From an uncultured Microbulbifer sp. (lineage in GTDB: Bacteria > Pseudomonadota > Gammaproteobacteria > Pseudomonadales > Cellvibrionaceae), in NCBI RefSeq assembly GCF_913055755.1, contig NZ_CAJXKH010000009.1:1-57126 (forward strand): a stretch of DNA of 57,126 nucleotides. The letters run 5' to 3'. The notes beneath the pieces are model-generated. The model saw only the letters and a program-made list of their open reading frames with translations. It had not been told where the DNA came from and ran no database searches. Both the position numbers and the translations under genes were made by a program. Of this stretch, positions 7,373 through 16,547 are shown piece after piece (the stretch's first letter is position 1; each line of letters begins with the position of its first letter).

Positions 7373-10306
7373 ATGTTCAGGAACCTAAATGCCTCAGTCG
7401 CCCTGCTGGCGGCTATATCATTCTCTACCTTCGGTTTAATGGGCTGCGACCGCTCCAAGCCGGAGCCCAAACAGGATGCCCCCAAACCCGAAGCCCAGGC
7501 GCAAACCGGGGTTCAATCCACCACCAAGTCCTACCCCGATTTCTCCATCGACTACCAGCAGTTCCAGCTGGATAACGGCCTCAACGTCCTGTTCCATATT
7601 GACCGCTCCGATCCGGTAGTAGCGGTATCGCTCACCGCCCATGTGGGTTCGGCGCGGGAGAAAGAGGGCCGTACCGGCTTCGCCCACCTGTTCGAGCACC
7701 TGCTGTTTCTTGAATCGGAGAACCTGGGCAAGGGCGGGCTGGATGCGATGAGCGCGCGCATCGGCGGTTCCGGGGCCAATGGTTCCACTTCCCGTGATGT
7801 CACCAACTACTACCAGACGGTGCCGAAAGACGCGCTGGAGAAAATGTTGTGGGCGGAGGCGGACAAGCTGGGCTGGTTTATCAATACGGTGACCGAGCCA
7901 GTGCTGGCGAAAGAAAAACAGGTGGTGAAGAACGAGAAGCGCCAGAGCTACGACAACCGCCCCTACGGCCACACCCAGTACGTGATCGACCGCAACCTGT
8001 ACCCGTCGGGCCACCCCTACAACTGGCAGGTGATCGGCTCGCTGGAGGATTTGGACAATGCCACCCTGGATGATGTGAAGGGCTTCTTCCGCCGCTGGTA
8101 TGTGCCGAATAACGTGACCTTGGTGGTTTCCGGGGATTTCGATCCGGCGCAGGCCAAGGCCCTGGTGCACAGGTACTTCGACGAGATACCCTCGGGCGAG
8201 CCCATCGACAAGGCGCCCGCGCAGCTGGTGAAACTGAAAGAGAGCAAGCGCCGCTATTACGAGGATAACTTCGCACGCCAGCCGGAGCTGACCCTGGCGT
8301 GGCCGACGGTGGAGCGTTACAACCCGGACAGCTACCCGCTGGCAGTGCTGACGGAATACCTGTCCGAGGGCAAGCGCGCGCCCCTGTACCGGGTGCTGGT
8401 GGAGGACGAGCAGTTGACCGCGGATGTATCCATGGGCGGCTATGAATCCGAACTGGCGGGACAGGTACAGCTGGAGGTGCAGGCGTTCGATGGCCGTGAC
8501 CTGGACGACATCTATGCCGGTATCCAGAAGGCTTTTGCGCTGTTCGAAAAAGAGGGCATTGCCGAGGAAGACCTGGAGCGGATCAAGGCCGGGCAGGAAG
8601 TGGCCTTTTACAACAGCCTGTCCAGTGTGCTGGGCAAGGGTTTCCAGCTGGCCCAGTATCAGGTTTACGCGGACAACCCCGGCTACGTGAGCGAGGATGT
8701 TCAGCGTCTTTTGAGTGTCACTGCGGAAGACGTGCAGCGGGTTTACAACCAGTACATCAAGGGCAAGCCGTATGTGGCGGTGAGCTTTGTGCCCCGCGGC
8801 GAGAAGGCGCTGGCGCTGGCGGATTCCAGCGAGGCGCAGGTGGTGGAAGAGAAGATTGTCACCGGTGCCGAGGCGCAGTTCGATGCGTCTGCACAGGCGG
8901 ATTACGAACATACCCCCTCGACCTTCGACCGCAGCAAGGAGCCGGCCTACGGCAAGCCGGCGCAGACCGCGGTGCCGGACGTGTGGCAGGACAAGTTCGC
9001 CAATGGCCTGGCGGTTTACGGTATCGAAAGCAGTGAGGTGCCGACGATCAGGTTCAGCTTGGTGATCGATGGTGGCCAGTTGCAGGAGCATCTCGATGAA
9101 ACCGGTGTGGCCAACCTGACCGCAATGTTGATGGAGCGCGGCACCGCCAAGCGCACCCCGGAAGAACTGGAAACGGAAATCCAGAAACTGGGGGCCAGTA
9201 TCACCGTTTCCGCCGGGCAGGAGTCGTTCCGATTCGATGTCACCACCCTGGCGCGCAATTTCAATCAGGTATTCGCGCTGCTGGAAGAAATGCTGCTGCA
9301 GCCGCGTTGGGATGAAAAAGAACTGGTTCTGGCAAAGAAGAACGTCACCAGCCAGATCAAGCGCGCGGAAGCCGAGCCCAACGCCATTGCCAGCAAGACC
9401 TTCGCGCGCCTGCTGCACGGCGAGGACAGTATTCGCGGTTACAGCGGCCTCGGCACCGAGCAATCCGTGGCCGCCATTTCCATGGATGACCTCAAGGCCT
9501 ACTACAAAAGCTACCTGTCACCATCGGTGGCGCGGCTGCATGTGGTGGGGGATATCAAACAGGCAGATTTCCTGGCGGGGGCGAAGGGTCTTGCGAAAAG
9601 CTGGCCGGCTAAAGATGTCACCATCCCCGAGCCAAAATCCAAACCCGCCAAACCCGGCATTTATTTTGTCGACGTGCCGGGGGCCAAGCAGTCGGTACTG
9701 CGCATCGGTCGCCCGGCCATGTCTGCACTGTCCGCGGATTACTACCCGGCGGTATTTACCAATTACATTCTCGGTGGTGGCGGATTTGCCTCGCGTCTCA
9801 CCCAGCAGTTGCGCGAAGGCAAGGGTTACACCTACGGTATCCGCTCGCAGGTCGAGGGCGGCAAGACCGGGGGCGATTTCCTGATCGGCACCGGTGTGCG
9901 CGCCAATGTCACTGCGGAATCGGTGCAGCTGATCAACGATATCCTTAAGGACTACGCGCCCACCTATACCGAACAGGACCTGGATACTTCGCGCTCCTAT
10001 CTGACTCGCAGCAACACCCGTGCGTTCGAAACCGCCAGCGCCAAGCTGGGCCTGCTGGAGAACATGAGCCACTACGGCTGGCCGGCGGACTATGTGCGTG
10101 AGCGCGAGGCGGTTGCCAACGGGATGACGGTCAACAAAGTGCAGAAGGTTGCCGACACCTATATGCAGCCGGGCTCCATGATCTGGGTAGTCGTGGGCGA
10201 CCGCGCCACCCAGTTTGAGCGGCTGGAAGAGTTGGGCCTGGGTGAGCTAACTTTACTGAAAGACAAGGACCGGGCGGCGTCCGTCGAGTTGCCTGGAACG
10301 GAGTAA
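7373..10306 (+). CDS. M16-family zinc peptidase, lipoprotein, two tandem M16 repeats
   Basis: A 977-aa predicted lipoprotein protease of the pitrilysin/insulinase family. The ATG at 7373 gives MFRNLNASVALLAAISFSTF followed by lipobox LMGC (Cys25); the GTG at 7346 would put nine residues before the signal. The first M16 repeat holds the inverted zinc motif HLFEH (His105, Glu108, His109) and a downstream NEKRQ glutamate as third ligand. The second repeat (from about DKFANGLAVYGIES) lacks HxxEH, as expected for the inactive half of such pairs. A Pro/Lys-rich linker follows the lipobox. It probably degrades peptides at the outer or inner membrane face. It stands alone, with a GST-like gene 60 bp downstream. 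Confidence 0.93.
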   Translation: MFRNLNASVALLAAISFSTFGLMGCDRSKPEPKQDAPKPEAQAQTGVQSTTKSYPDFSIDYQQFQLDNGLNVLFHIDRSDPVVAVSLTAHVGSAREKEGRTGFAHLFEHLLFLESENLGKGGLDAMSARIGGSGANGSTSRDVTNYYQTVPKDALEKMLWAEADKLGWFINTVTEPVLAKEKQVVKNEKRQSYDNRPYGHTQYVIDRNLYPSGHPYNWQVIGSLEDLDNATLDDVKGFFRRWYVPNNVTLVVSGDFDPAQAKALVHRYFDEIPSGEPIDKAPAQLVKLKESKRRYYEDNFARQPELTLAWPTVERYNPDSYPLAVLTEYLSEGKRAPLYRVLVEDEQLTADVSMGGYESELAGQVQLEVQAFDGRDLDDIYAGIQKAFALFEKEGIAEEDLERIKAGQEVAFYNSLSSVLGKGFQLAQYQVYADNPGYVSEDVQRLLSVTAEDVQRVYNQYIKGKPYVAVSFVPRGEKALALADSSEAQVVEEKIVTGAEAQFDASAQADYEHTPSTFDRSKEPAYGKPAQTAVPDVWQDKFANGLAVYGIESSEVPTIRFSLVIDGGQLQEHLDETGVANLTAMLMERGTAKRTPEELETEIQKLGASITVSAGQESFRFDVTTLARNFNQVFALLEEMLLQPRWDEKELVLAKKNVTSQIKRAEAEPNAIASKTFARLLHGEDSIRGYSGLGTEQSVAAISMDDLKAYYKSYLSPSVARLHVVGDIKQADFLAGAKGLAKSWPAKDVTIPEPKSKPAKPGIYFVDVPGAKQSVLRIGRPAMSALSADYYPAVFTNYILGGGGFASRLTQQLREGKGYTYGIRSQVEGGKTGGDFLIGTGVRANVTAESVQLINDILKDYAPTYTEQDLDTSRSYLTRSNTRAFETASAKLGLLENMSHYGWPADYVREREAVANGMTVNKVQKVADTYMQPGSMIWVVVGDRATQFERLEELGLGELTLLKDKDRAASVELPGTE

Positions 10307-10316
10307 CCCCTTGATC

Positions 10317-10341
10317 AGGCCGGGAAGCTTTCCGGGCCTTT
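10317..10341 (+). terminator. Hairpin after M16 peptidase gene
   Basis: AGGCCGGGAA and TTCCGGGCCTTTT form a stem followed by a short T run directly after the stop codon. It also lies immediately upstream of the next gene's ribosome binding site. Confidence 0.5.
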
Positions 10342-10366
10342 TCAATACAAAGGTCCCGGGAGCATC

Positions 10367-11056
10367 ATGGATTACAAACTCTACTACTGGGACCTGCCTT
10401 TTCGCGGCGTGTTTGTGGAAATGCTACTGGCGGATGTTGGCGCCAGTTACCGCAACCACGATGCCAGCGAGATCTACCCGGAGCACAGTCTCAACATCCA
10501 CAATCCGGGCATGGCGCCGCCTTACCTCTACGACTGGAAGCTGCGGAAATACTTCGCGCAGATGCCGGCGATCATGGCGCACCTGGCGCGGGAATACGAT
10601 TACCTGCCAAAGCGTGCCGAGGCCCATACCCTCGCGCTGAAAACCCTCCTCGACTGTAACGATGTACTGCTGGAAATCACCAATTTCCACGGTGTGGTGA
10701 TGTGGAATAAAACCAGCTGGGACGAGTTTCGCTATGGCCGGCTGTCGGAGTGGATGCAGATATTTGAAAACACCGGGCTGGAGCACGGGTTGAAGGGCGG
10801 CCACGGCTACCTGCTGGGATCGACCATCACCGTGGCGGATATCGCTACCGCGGCACTGTTCGGTACCCTGGTTTACGCCTTCCCGGCACTGGCGCAAGAT
10901 CTGCAGCAAAACGCGCCGCATATCGCGCAGCTGGTGCAGAAAGTTGAGGCGCGTAAACCGGTTCGGACAATGCTGGAAAAACGCCGCGAAGACTGGGGGC
11001 AGGGCTATTGCGGCGGGCAGATCGAGGACTCGTTGCGCAAGGTGCTGGCACAGTGA
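10367..11056 (+). CDS. Glutathione S-transferase-like protein
   Basis: A 229-aa soluble protein that begins MDYKLYYWDLPFRGVFVEML, a thioredoxin-type N-terminal domain of the GST kind in which FRG replaces the usual catalytic Ser/Cys-containing loop. The C-terminal all-helical domain includes GYLLGSTITVADIATAALFG, the conserved N-capping and hydrophobic-staple motif of GST C-domains (TxADIxxA). Glutathione conjugation or peroxidase activity is possible but the substrate is unknown. GGGAGCATC precedes the ATG. It is somewhat longer than the 200-210 aa typical of the family. Confidence 0.85.
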   Translation: MDYKLYYWDLPFRGVFVEMLLADVGASYRNHDASEIYPEHSLNIHNPGMAPPYLYDWKLRKYFAQMPAIMAHLAREYDYLPKRAEAHTLALKTLLDCNDVLLEITNFHGVVMWNKTSWDEFRYGRLSEWMQIFENTGLEHGLKGGHGYLLGSTITVADIATAALFGTLVYAFPALAQDLQQNAPHIAQLVQKVEARKPVRTMLEKRREDWGQGYCGGQIEDSLRKVLAQ

Positions 11057-11100
11057 CTGTAGGACTGTGAGCATGGGACTGCGAGCGGGTGTTGATCCCC

Positions 11101-11639
11101 TCACACCAGTAACTGGAAGGCTATCAGCCCGACGCACAGCAGGAAGCCTACGGCCGGGCACCACAGCGGAAACTGCGTTACTCCCGTTTGCGGTTGCTCC
11201 CGGCGCAATTTGATCACCACCAGGGAGAAGTTCAGCAGCGCAAAGATTACCAGCATGATGAATGCGGTGATTTTCGCCAGTGCCGTGAGTGGCAGCCAGA
11301 GAGCAAATACCAGGATGCAGCCCGCCACCAGTATCGTGGCGGCCACCGGGGTCCGGGTTCTGGCGTTGACGCGGGAGAATACCGGCGGCGCCAGGTCTGA
11401 AAAATGTAGGCGGCGGAACCCGCGCTCTGGGGAAAGCGCGAGGAAAGTTCCGCGTAGGTCAGCGCGGTAAATGCGGCAATGATCCCCGCCAGTAAAAATG
11501 CATAGGGCAGGGCGGTTCCGGTCTCCCCTCCCACCTTGCCAATCAGCGCGTAAATACCGGCACCGATGATGGTGCCGATGCCGTAAAAGCTGGTTGCCGG
11601 CAGGGACAGGGATCGCTTCAGTGTGACCTGGTCTGACAC
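11101..11639 (-). pseudogene. APC-family amino-acid permease, internally deleted remnant
   Basis: The first about 80 codons (from ATG 11639, MSDQVTLKRSLSLPATSFYG) encode TM1-TM2 of an amino acid-polyamine-organocation permease, including the GIGTIIGAGIYALIGKVGG motif. Near 11405 the frame shifts and the sequence jumps to the C-terminal part (TPVAATILVAGCILVFALW ... GLIAFQLLV). About 250 residues (roughly TM3-TM9) are missing compared with the usual 430-450 aa. Upstream (AYIF) and downstream (PVFSRVNARTRTPVAA) pieces are each recognisable, so this is a single gene inactivated by an internal deletion, not two genes. A functional product is very unlikely. Confidence 0.85.
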
Positions 11640-11682
11640 GCGCTTGCCTCGGGCAACGGCCTTGTCCGGGATTGAAGGCCCG

Positions 11683-12648
11683 CTAGGCTGACATAAATTC
11701 GAATGCCGGGGTCGGGATAAACTGATTGCTCATATCCCCAACCAATCCCTCCTGGCTGAGGTCCAGCTTCTGGCTTTTAGTGAGGTCCAGTTTGTGCATC
11801 TGCACCCAGATAATATCCGGACTGAATGAGGATTCGAACGCGTAAATACAGCGCGTAAGATCGATCAGCGTTCGCCATATGGTCATGGAAATATTGGGCC
11901 GCGCCGGGTCGGCAACGCCGAACGGCTGCGCGGCATTGCGCATCACACTCAGTAGCGCCGCATAGGCCCGCTTCGGCGAGTCCGCCGGCGGCAACCTGGA
12001 CAGATAGTAGCTGGCGCGCACGAAGCGGTCGGCGGCTTCGGTGGTGCCCGGCAGCGGCAGGTCGCCGCCGAGCCCCTGGTACTTGCCCAGGTGTTGAAGC
12101 TGTTCTTCAAAGGGTGGGGAGTTAGTCATTACGGTGTAGTCGCGGCTGTGGTGGACCTTTGCCACACCATCGATAAATTCGATTACGGCGGAATCGCCCG
12201 AGGCGTCACTCAGTGCCAGGTGTACCGTGGACCAGCGGCCGGATACCGGGTCGCCCTGCGGGCGAACCTGAATCCCGTGTTCCCCGGTAAAGGCGACACA
12301 GGCCTCCACGCTGTCAAATTGATCCAGATAGAACTGGGCCCACAGGGAAACCGAAAGCCCCGCCTGCGCCGGGTCGCGCTCGCCGTAATCGGACTCCGCG
12401 AGCCACAACACATGTGCGGCCAGGCCCTTTTCATTCAGGCCGTCCACGGTTGCCAGATCGTAAGCGGTTGCCACCAGACTCGCGTATTTTGACTGCCATT
12501 GCAGCGGGTTCGGATCCTTGTCGATTCCGGTACGCTCGATGCCCGCCGGCAGGACCCAGAGATTTGTCCCCAGACTCTGGGCCCAGTCCATATTGCGCCC
12601 CGCAATGGGGCCCTGGTCACTGTCGAGCCATAGCGTTCTGGTGCACAT
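11683..12648 (-). CDS. Choloylglycine hydrolase / penicillin V acylase-family Ntn hydrolase
   Basis: A 321-aa linear-amide C-N hydrolase. Removal of Met1 exposes Cys2 (MCTRTLWL), the N-terminal nucleophile. Arg18 and Asp21 in GRNMDW and Asn176 in MTNSP match the conserved active-site set of the family (PF02275). There is no signal peptide, so the protein would be cytoplasmic unless exported otherwise. Relatives cleave conjugated bile salts, penicillin V or acyl-homoserine lactones; the sequence alone does not say which. It is complete at normal length (about 320-340 aa) and stands between the permease remnant and the aldehyde dehydrogenase, with no obvious operon partner. Confidence 0.9.
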   Translation of the reverse strand: MCTRTLWLDSDQGPIAGRNMDWAQSLGTNLWVLPAGIERTGIDKDPNPLQWQSKYASLVATAYDLATVDGLNEKGLAAHVLWLAESDYGERDPAQAGLSVSLWAQFYLDQFDSVEACVAFTGEHGIQVRPQGDPVSGRWSTVHLALSDASGDSAVIEFIDGVAKVHHSRDYTVMTNSPPFEEQLQHLGKYQGLGGDLPLPGTTEAADRFVRASYYLSRLPPADSPKRAYAALLSVMRNAAQPFGVADPARPNISMTIWRTLIDLTRCIYAFESSFSPDIIWVQMHKLDLTKSQKLDLSQEGLVGDMSNQFIPTPAFEFMSA

Positions 12649-12837
12649 AGAGTTTTCCCGCGATAGCGCTGCTGGTATTTAATCTGAAAACCCTGAAATC
12701 ATAGATGGCCCGTGGGCGGCCCATGATGTTGTGGTGGGGTTTGGCGCGGTATTGTGGTGTAGGACTTGACCTGATGGTCTCCGGGGGCCAGGCAGGTGAG
12801 CGACAGACTCGGAGAAAATATCGGGGAAAGAGCCAGG

Positions 12838-12866
12838 CAAAAAAGGGGGAGCCGAAGCTCCCCGAA
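12838..12866 (-). terminator. Rho-independent terminator of the aldehyde dehydrogenase gene
   Basis: On the minus strand GGGGAGC, loop TTCG, then GCTCCCC and a run of T. The stem covers 12846-12863, just downstream of the stop at 12889. Confidence 0.9.
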
Positions 12867-12888
12867 ACATGCCTTACAGGATGTGGAT

Positions 12889-14409
12889 TCAGAAAAAGCC
12901 GAGCGGATTGGTGTCGTAGCTCACCAGCAGGTTCTTGGTCTGCTGATAGTGCTCCAGTGCCCGCTTGTGAGTCTCGCGGCCGATACCGGATTTCTTGTAA
13001 CCGCCGAACGCGGCGTGGGCCGGGTACTGGTGGTAGCAGTTGGTCCACACGCGTCCGGCCTGGATATTGCGGCCCATGCGGTAGGCGAGGTTCATATCCC
13101 GGGTCCACACGCCGGCGCCAAGGCCGTATTCCGTATCGTTGGCGATGGCCAGTGCTTCCGTCTCGTCCTTGAAAGTGGTGACACCCACCACCGGGCCGAA
13201 AATTTCCTCCTGGAAAATGCGCATCTGGTTGTGGCCCTTCAGCAGGGTGGGCTGCACGTAATAGCCCTTCTGGAACTCGCCTCCCAGTTTTTCCGCACCG
13301 CCGCCAAAGATTACTTCCGCACCCTCGCGCTGGCCGATTTCGATATAGGTCAGAATCTTGTCGAACTGCTCCAGTGATGCCTGGGCGCCGACCTGGGTTT
13401 CCGTATCCAGCGGGTTGCCGCGCACGATGGCTTTGGTGCGCTGCACCACCTGCTGCATAAAGTCGTCGTAGATGGATTCCTGGATCAGTGCGCGGGAAGG
13501 GCAGGTGCACACTTCGCCCTGGTTGAAGAAGGCCAGTACCAGGCCTTCCACACACTTGCTGATGTAGGCCTCTTCCTGCTGCATCACATCGGCAAAATAA
13601 ATATTGGGGGACTTGCCGCCCAGCTCGACGGTGGAGGGGATCAGGTTGTCGGCGGCACATTTCAGGATATGCCCACCCACCGCGGTGGAACCGGTAAAGG
13701 CAATCTTGGCAATGCGGGTGCTGGTGGCCAGTGCCTGCCCGGCCTCCTCGCCGATGCCGTTGACCACATTGATCACGCCCGCGGGCAGCAGGTCACTGAT
13801 CAGCTCCATCAGCACCAGGATGGAAACGGGGGTCTGTTCCGCGGGCTTCAGTACCACGCAATTGCCGGCGGCCAGGGCAGGTGCCAGTTTCCACGCCGCC
13901 ATCAGGATCGGGAAGTTCCACGGAATGATCTGGCCGACCACGCCCAGGGGCTCGTGGATATGGTAGGAAACGGTGTGCTCGTCCAGTTCCGCCATGCTGC
14001 CTTCCTGTGCGCGCAGGCAGCCGGCAAAATAGCGGAAATGATCTGCGCTTAACGGAATATCGGCGGCGAGGGTTTCGCGCACCGCCTTGCCGTTGTCCCA
14101 GGTCTCGGCTACAGCGAGCAGCTCCAGGTTCTGCTCCATGCGGTCGGCAATTCTCAGCAGCACATTGGCGCGCTCTGCCGCGGCGGTCTTGCCCCAGGCG
14201 TCCCTGGCCGCATGGGCCGCATCCAGCGCCAGTTCGATATCCGCAGCGTTGGAGCGGGGTACCTCGCAGAAGGCCTCGCCGGTGACCGGGGAAATATTCT
14301 CCATATAATCGCCATTTACCGGGGCTACCCACTCGCCACCGATAAAGTTCTCGTAGCGGGGCTTGAAGTTGAGCAGGGCGCCATCCTGTCCGGGTTGTGC
14401 ATAGATCAT
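12889..14409 (-). CDS. exaC: NAD-dependent aldehyde dehydrogenase, ExaC/AldB type
   Basis: A 506-aa enzyme that oxidises aldehydes such as acetaldehyde to carboxylic acids with NAD. The start at ATG 14409 ([10 protein letters not shown]) has AGAGGA upstream and gives exactly the usual ExaC length; the longer frame reaches into the divergent gene's promoter. Lys188 ([10 protein letters not shown]), Glu262 (VELGGKSPN) and catalytic Cys301 ([10 protein letters not shown]) are all present, and the cysteine context is that of the ExaC/AldB group. A divergent AraC-family gene 224 bp away is a likely regulator. In relatives this enzyme works in ethanol or ethanolamine oxidation; no alcohol dehydrogenase gene lies beside it here. 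Confidence 0.92.
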   Translation of the reverse strand: MIYAQPGQDGALLNFKPRYENFIGGEWVAPVNGDYMENISPVTGEAFCEVPRSNAADIELALDAAHAARDAWGKTAAAERANVLLRIADRMEQNLELLAVAETWDNGKAVRETLAADIPLSADHFRYFAGCLRAQEGSMAELDEHTVSYHIHEPLGVVGQIIPWNFPILMAAWKLAPALAAGNCVVLKPAEQTPVSILVLMELISDLLPAGVINVVNGIGEEAGQALATSTRIAKIAFTGSTAVGGHILKCAADNLIPSTVELGGKSPNIYFADVMQQEEAYISKCVEGLVLAFFNQGEVCTCPSRALIQESIYDDFMQQVVQRTKAIVRGNPLDTETQVGAQASLEQFDKILTYIEIGQREGAEVIFGGGAEKLGGEFQKGYYVQPTLLKGHNQMRIFQEEIFGPVVGVTTFKDETEALAIANDTEYGLGAGVWTRDMNLAYRMGRNIQAGRVWTNCYHQYPAHAAFGGYKKSGIGRETHKRALEHYQQTKNLLVSYDTNPLGFF

Positions 14410-14492
14410 CGCTGTATTCCTCTTTGGGCTGGTTATTCTGCCCCCGGTTTTGCGGGGCGTTGTTATCTGTCGATCCGGGGAGTACTCTTGAA

Positions 14493-14513
14493 AACCGGGT
14501 GACAAACCCGGTT
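14493..14513. promoter_or_regulatory. Palindrome in the exaC-araC divergent intergenic region
   Basis: AACCGGGT (14493-14500) and ACCCGGTT (14506-14513) form an inverted repeat in the 224-bp gap between the aldehyde dehydrogenase and the AraC regulator. It is a candidate operator or an mRNA hairpin; its role is inferred only from position. Confidence 0.4.
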
Positions 14514-14633
14514 GTTCCGCTGTCGAGGAATGAAAATAGAGGCTCTGGCGTTGACGTACTTTCCTCTGAGTACAGATTCGTTGACCCTGAATCCAGAGCC
14601 CGCAAAGCGACAACACAAAGCGATAATAAAAAT

Positions 14634-15551
14634 ATGACTGAAGTGATGGTGCGCGGTCGCCAGCAGCCGCGGGAACTGATCGAGAACCGGGTGTCGTTTG
14701 CCGGCCCCAGCTCCGAGCTCAGCATTTACGACACCTACCTGCCCGCGGAGCGCGTCGGCCTGTCCGCGGGTGAGCTCCTCTACTGCGGCATGATCAGCGG
14801 CCGCAAAATCATGCATGCCCACGGTGATTACCAGGCGGAGTTCCTGCCCCAGGAGTCCTTCGTGATGGCCCCCGGGGAAAAGGTGGAAATCGACTTCCCC
14901 GATGCGCGCATGGAAACCCCCACCTCCTGCCTCACCATTGAGATTGCCCGCGAGCGGGTGGAAACCATCTGCACGCGCCTGAACAGTGCGGCGCCACTGC
15001 AGCGCGAGTTTGAAGACTGGCGCTACCGACCGGAGTCACTGATTCACGCCCAGCACAGCCGCGCCACCCAGGAATTGTTACAGCGTCTGGTCACCACCTT
15101 TAGCGAAAATTCCAGCGACCGGGATTTCCTGGTAGACCTTGGGGTGAGTGAACTGGTGGTGCGTATGCTGCGGGAGCAGATGCGTACTTTTTTGCTGAAG
15201 ATGTGCGAGAACAACCCGGAGGTAAACGGCCTGGGTGCAGCTGTCCACCATATCCAGGTACACCTGGACCAGCCCCTGGATACCGAACAGCTGAGCCGCA
15301 TCGCCTGCATGAGCCGCAGCCGTTTCTACAGTGAATTCAAACAGCACCTGGGGTGCACGCCCGCGGAGTTCCAGCAGCACCTGCGGATGCAGGCGGCGCG
15401 CGACCGCCTGGCCCGCGGCGAAACCGTAACCCGGGTGTGTTTCGACCTCGGCTACCGTCACCTGAGCCACTTCAGCCGGCGCTTTCACCAGCAGTTCGGG
15501 GTAAGCCCGAAGCAGTATCGTGAATCCCGTGATCGCGGAACTCGCCGATAG
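14634..15551 (+). CDS. AraC-family transcriptional regulator, divergent from exaC
   Basis: A 305-aa regulator. The start at ATG 14634 ([20 protein letters not shown]) avoids the long upstream frame that crosses the exaC start. The N-terminal about 190 residues are an AraC-type ligand-sensing region. The last about 100 hold two helix-turn-helix units: [20 protein letters not shown], and [20 protein letters not shown] with the conserved FGVSPKQYR ending. Divergent placement next to exaC suggests it activates that gene in response to an aldehyde or alcohol-derived signal, as in similar pairs. Confidence 0.9.
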   Translation: MTEVMVRGRQQPRELIENRVSFAGPSSELSIYDTYLPAERVGLSAGELLYCGMISGRKIMHAHGDYQAEFLPQESFVMAPGEKVEIDFPDARMETPTSCLTIEIARERVETICTRLNSAAPLQREFEDWRYRPESLIHAQHSRATQELLQRLVTTFSENSSDRDFLVDLGVSELVVRMLREQMRTFLLKMCENNPEVNGLGAAVHHIQVHLDQPLDTEQLSRIACMSRSRFYSEFKQHLGCTPAEFQQHLRMQAARDRLARGETVTRVCFDLGYRHLSHFSRRFHQQFGVSPKQYRESRDRGTRR

Positions 15552-15838
15552 CTTTCTTTGGGGTAAATACTCAATCCGGGAGCCAGCTGGCCTGCGACCA
15601 CTATTAGCTTTCTTTTCTGCCTCGAGGGCTTTTTTTCGATAAAGAAAATGTAGCCCCACAATTCTGATATTTCGCGTTCCTTTCTGTGTCATTTTTCATG
15701 GATTTCCCGCGTGCACGGCTACTCTGATGTTGCCCAAAAACGCCGCGGCCGCTTTGGGATTTACCTCTGTAATTGCCCTGTTCTGGCTGCTGGAATTTTG
15801 CCTCAATGTAGGGCGTTTAAATGTCAAAAGGAAAAACA

Positions 15839-16468
15839 ATGACGACATTAGTTGGCAGAAAATTTCACGGAGTTATGGCGATAGCACTGGCCGCCGTTGT
15901 TGGCTTTGCCAGCTCCGCGGACGCCAAGGATTATGTGATTGATAAAGGCGAATTTGGCGGCTCGTTTATAACCTCGAACTTCAAATACAATCAGGAAAAT
16001 CGGACGGTCTCGACGATCGCCACCGGGGATGCCGGCGGTGGTGGCCTGGGACAGTTCCAGAGTCACACGGTGTCTGACCTTGGGAATACCGGGGTCGCCT
16101 GCGAATCTACTACGACTGACAATATCGGCGGAAATTTTGTCGTGGAGAGGACAGATGTGGTTATGACCTTCAAAAAAGGACAAATCTTTCTAAAGGCGGC
16201 CAGTGACCAGCAAGATCAGATACTGGGATGCCTTTTTTCCACATCCAACAATACTGGGCCGGATGCAACGGGAGTCATTGCCGGATTTGATCTTGAAGTG
16301 GACTATCATGTGGTTGGCGGCACAGGAGAATACGCTGGTGCGACGGGAATAATAACCATTGTAACCACGGGCTCGATGATTCAGTTTAATAGTCTGACCG
16401 AGGGAGACAGTATGTTCGGTGGCGTGACCGGAACCCTGAAGGGAAATTTTTGCACCGACTGCCCGTAG
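15839..16468 (+). CDS. Secreted beta-rich protein, unknown function
   Basis: A 209-aa exported protein. The ATG at 15839 (MTTLVGRKFHGVMAIALAAV) is preferred because AAAGGA lies just upstream; an ATG at 15821 would add six residues. Residues 1-30 are a Sec signal peptide cleaved near SADA|KD. The mature part is Gly/Thr-rich and beta-alternating. Its segment VDYHVVGGTGEYAGATGIIT resembles the GTGxYxGATG turn seen in allene-oxide-cyclase/dirigent-like beta-barrels. Four cysteines are present (ACES, GCLF and CTDC), which could form two disulfides. No operon partners. Family assignment is tentative. Confidence 0.7.
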   Translation: MTTLVGRKFHGVMAIALAAVVGFASSADAKDYVIDKGEFGGSFITSNFKYNQENRTVSTIATGDAGGGGLGQFQSHTVSDLGNTGVACESTTTDNIGGNFVVERTDVVMTFKKGQIFLKAASDQQDQILGCLFSTSNNTGPDATGVIAGFDLEVDYHVVGGTGEYAGATGIITIVTTGSMIQFNSLTEGDSMFGGVTGTLKGNFCTDCP

Positions 16469-16547
16469 TAATTGATGGTTTTGCCGCGCGACGCCAGTCA
16501 TGCGGCAAAACCATATGCGGCTTCGAAAAAGGTGAAGACTCTCTGGA

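Noticed and set aside
7436..9463. 675-codon open frame antisense to the M16 peptidase
   Set aside because: A GC-rich shadow: composition (many His, Arg, Gln, Val) lacks any motif, and the sense frame is a complete M16 protein.
12617..13660. 347-codon frame overlapping the 3' part of exaC on the same strand
   Set aside because: Out-of-frame reading of the aldehyde dehydrogenase gene; it crosses the terminator at 12838-12866.
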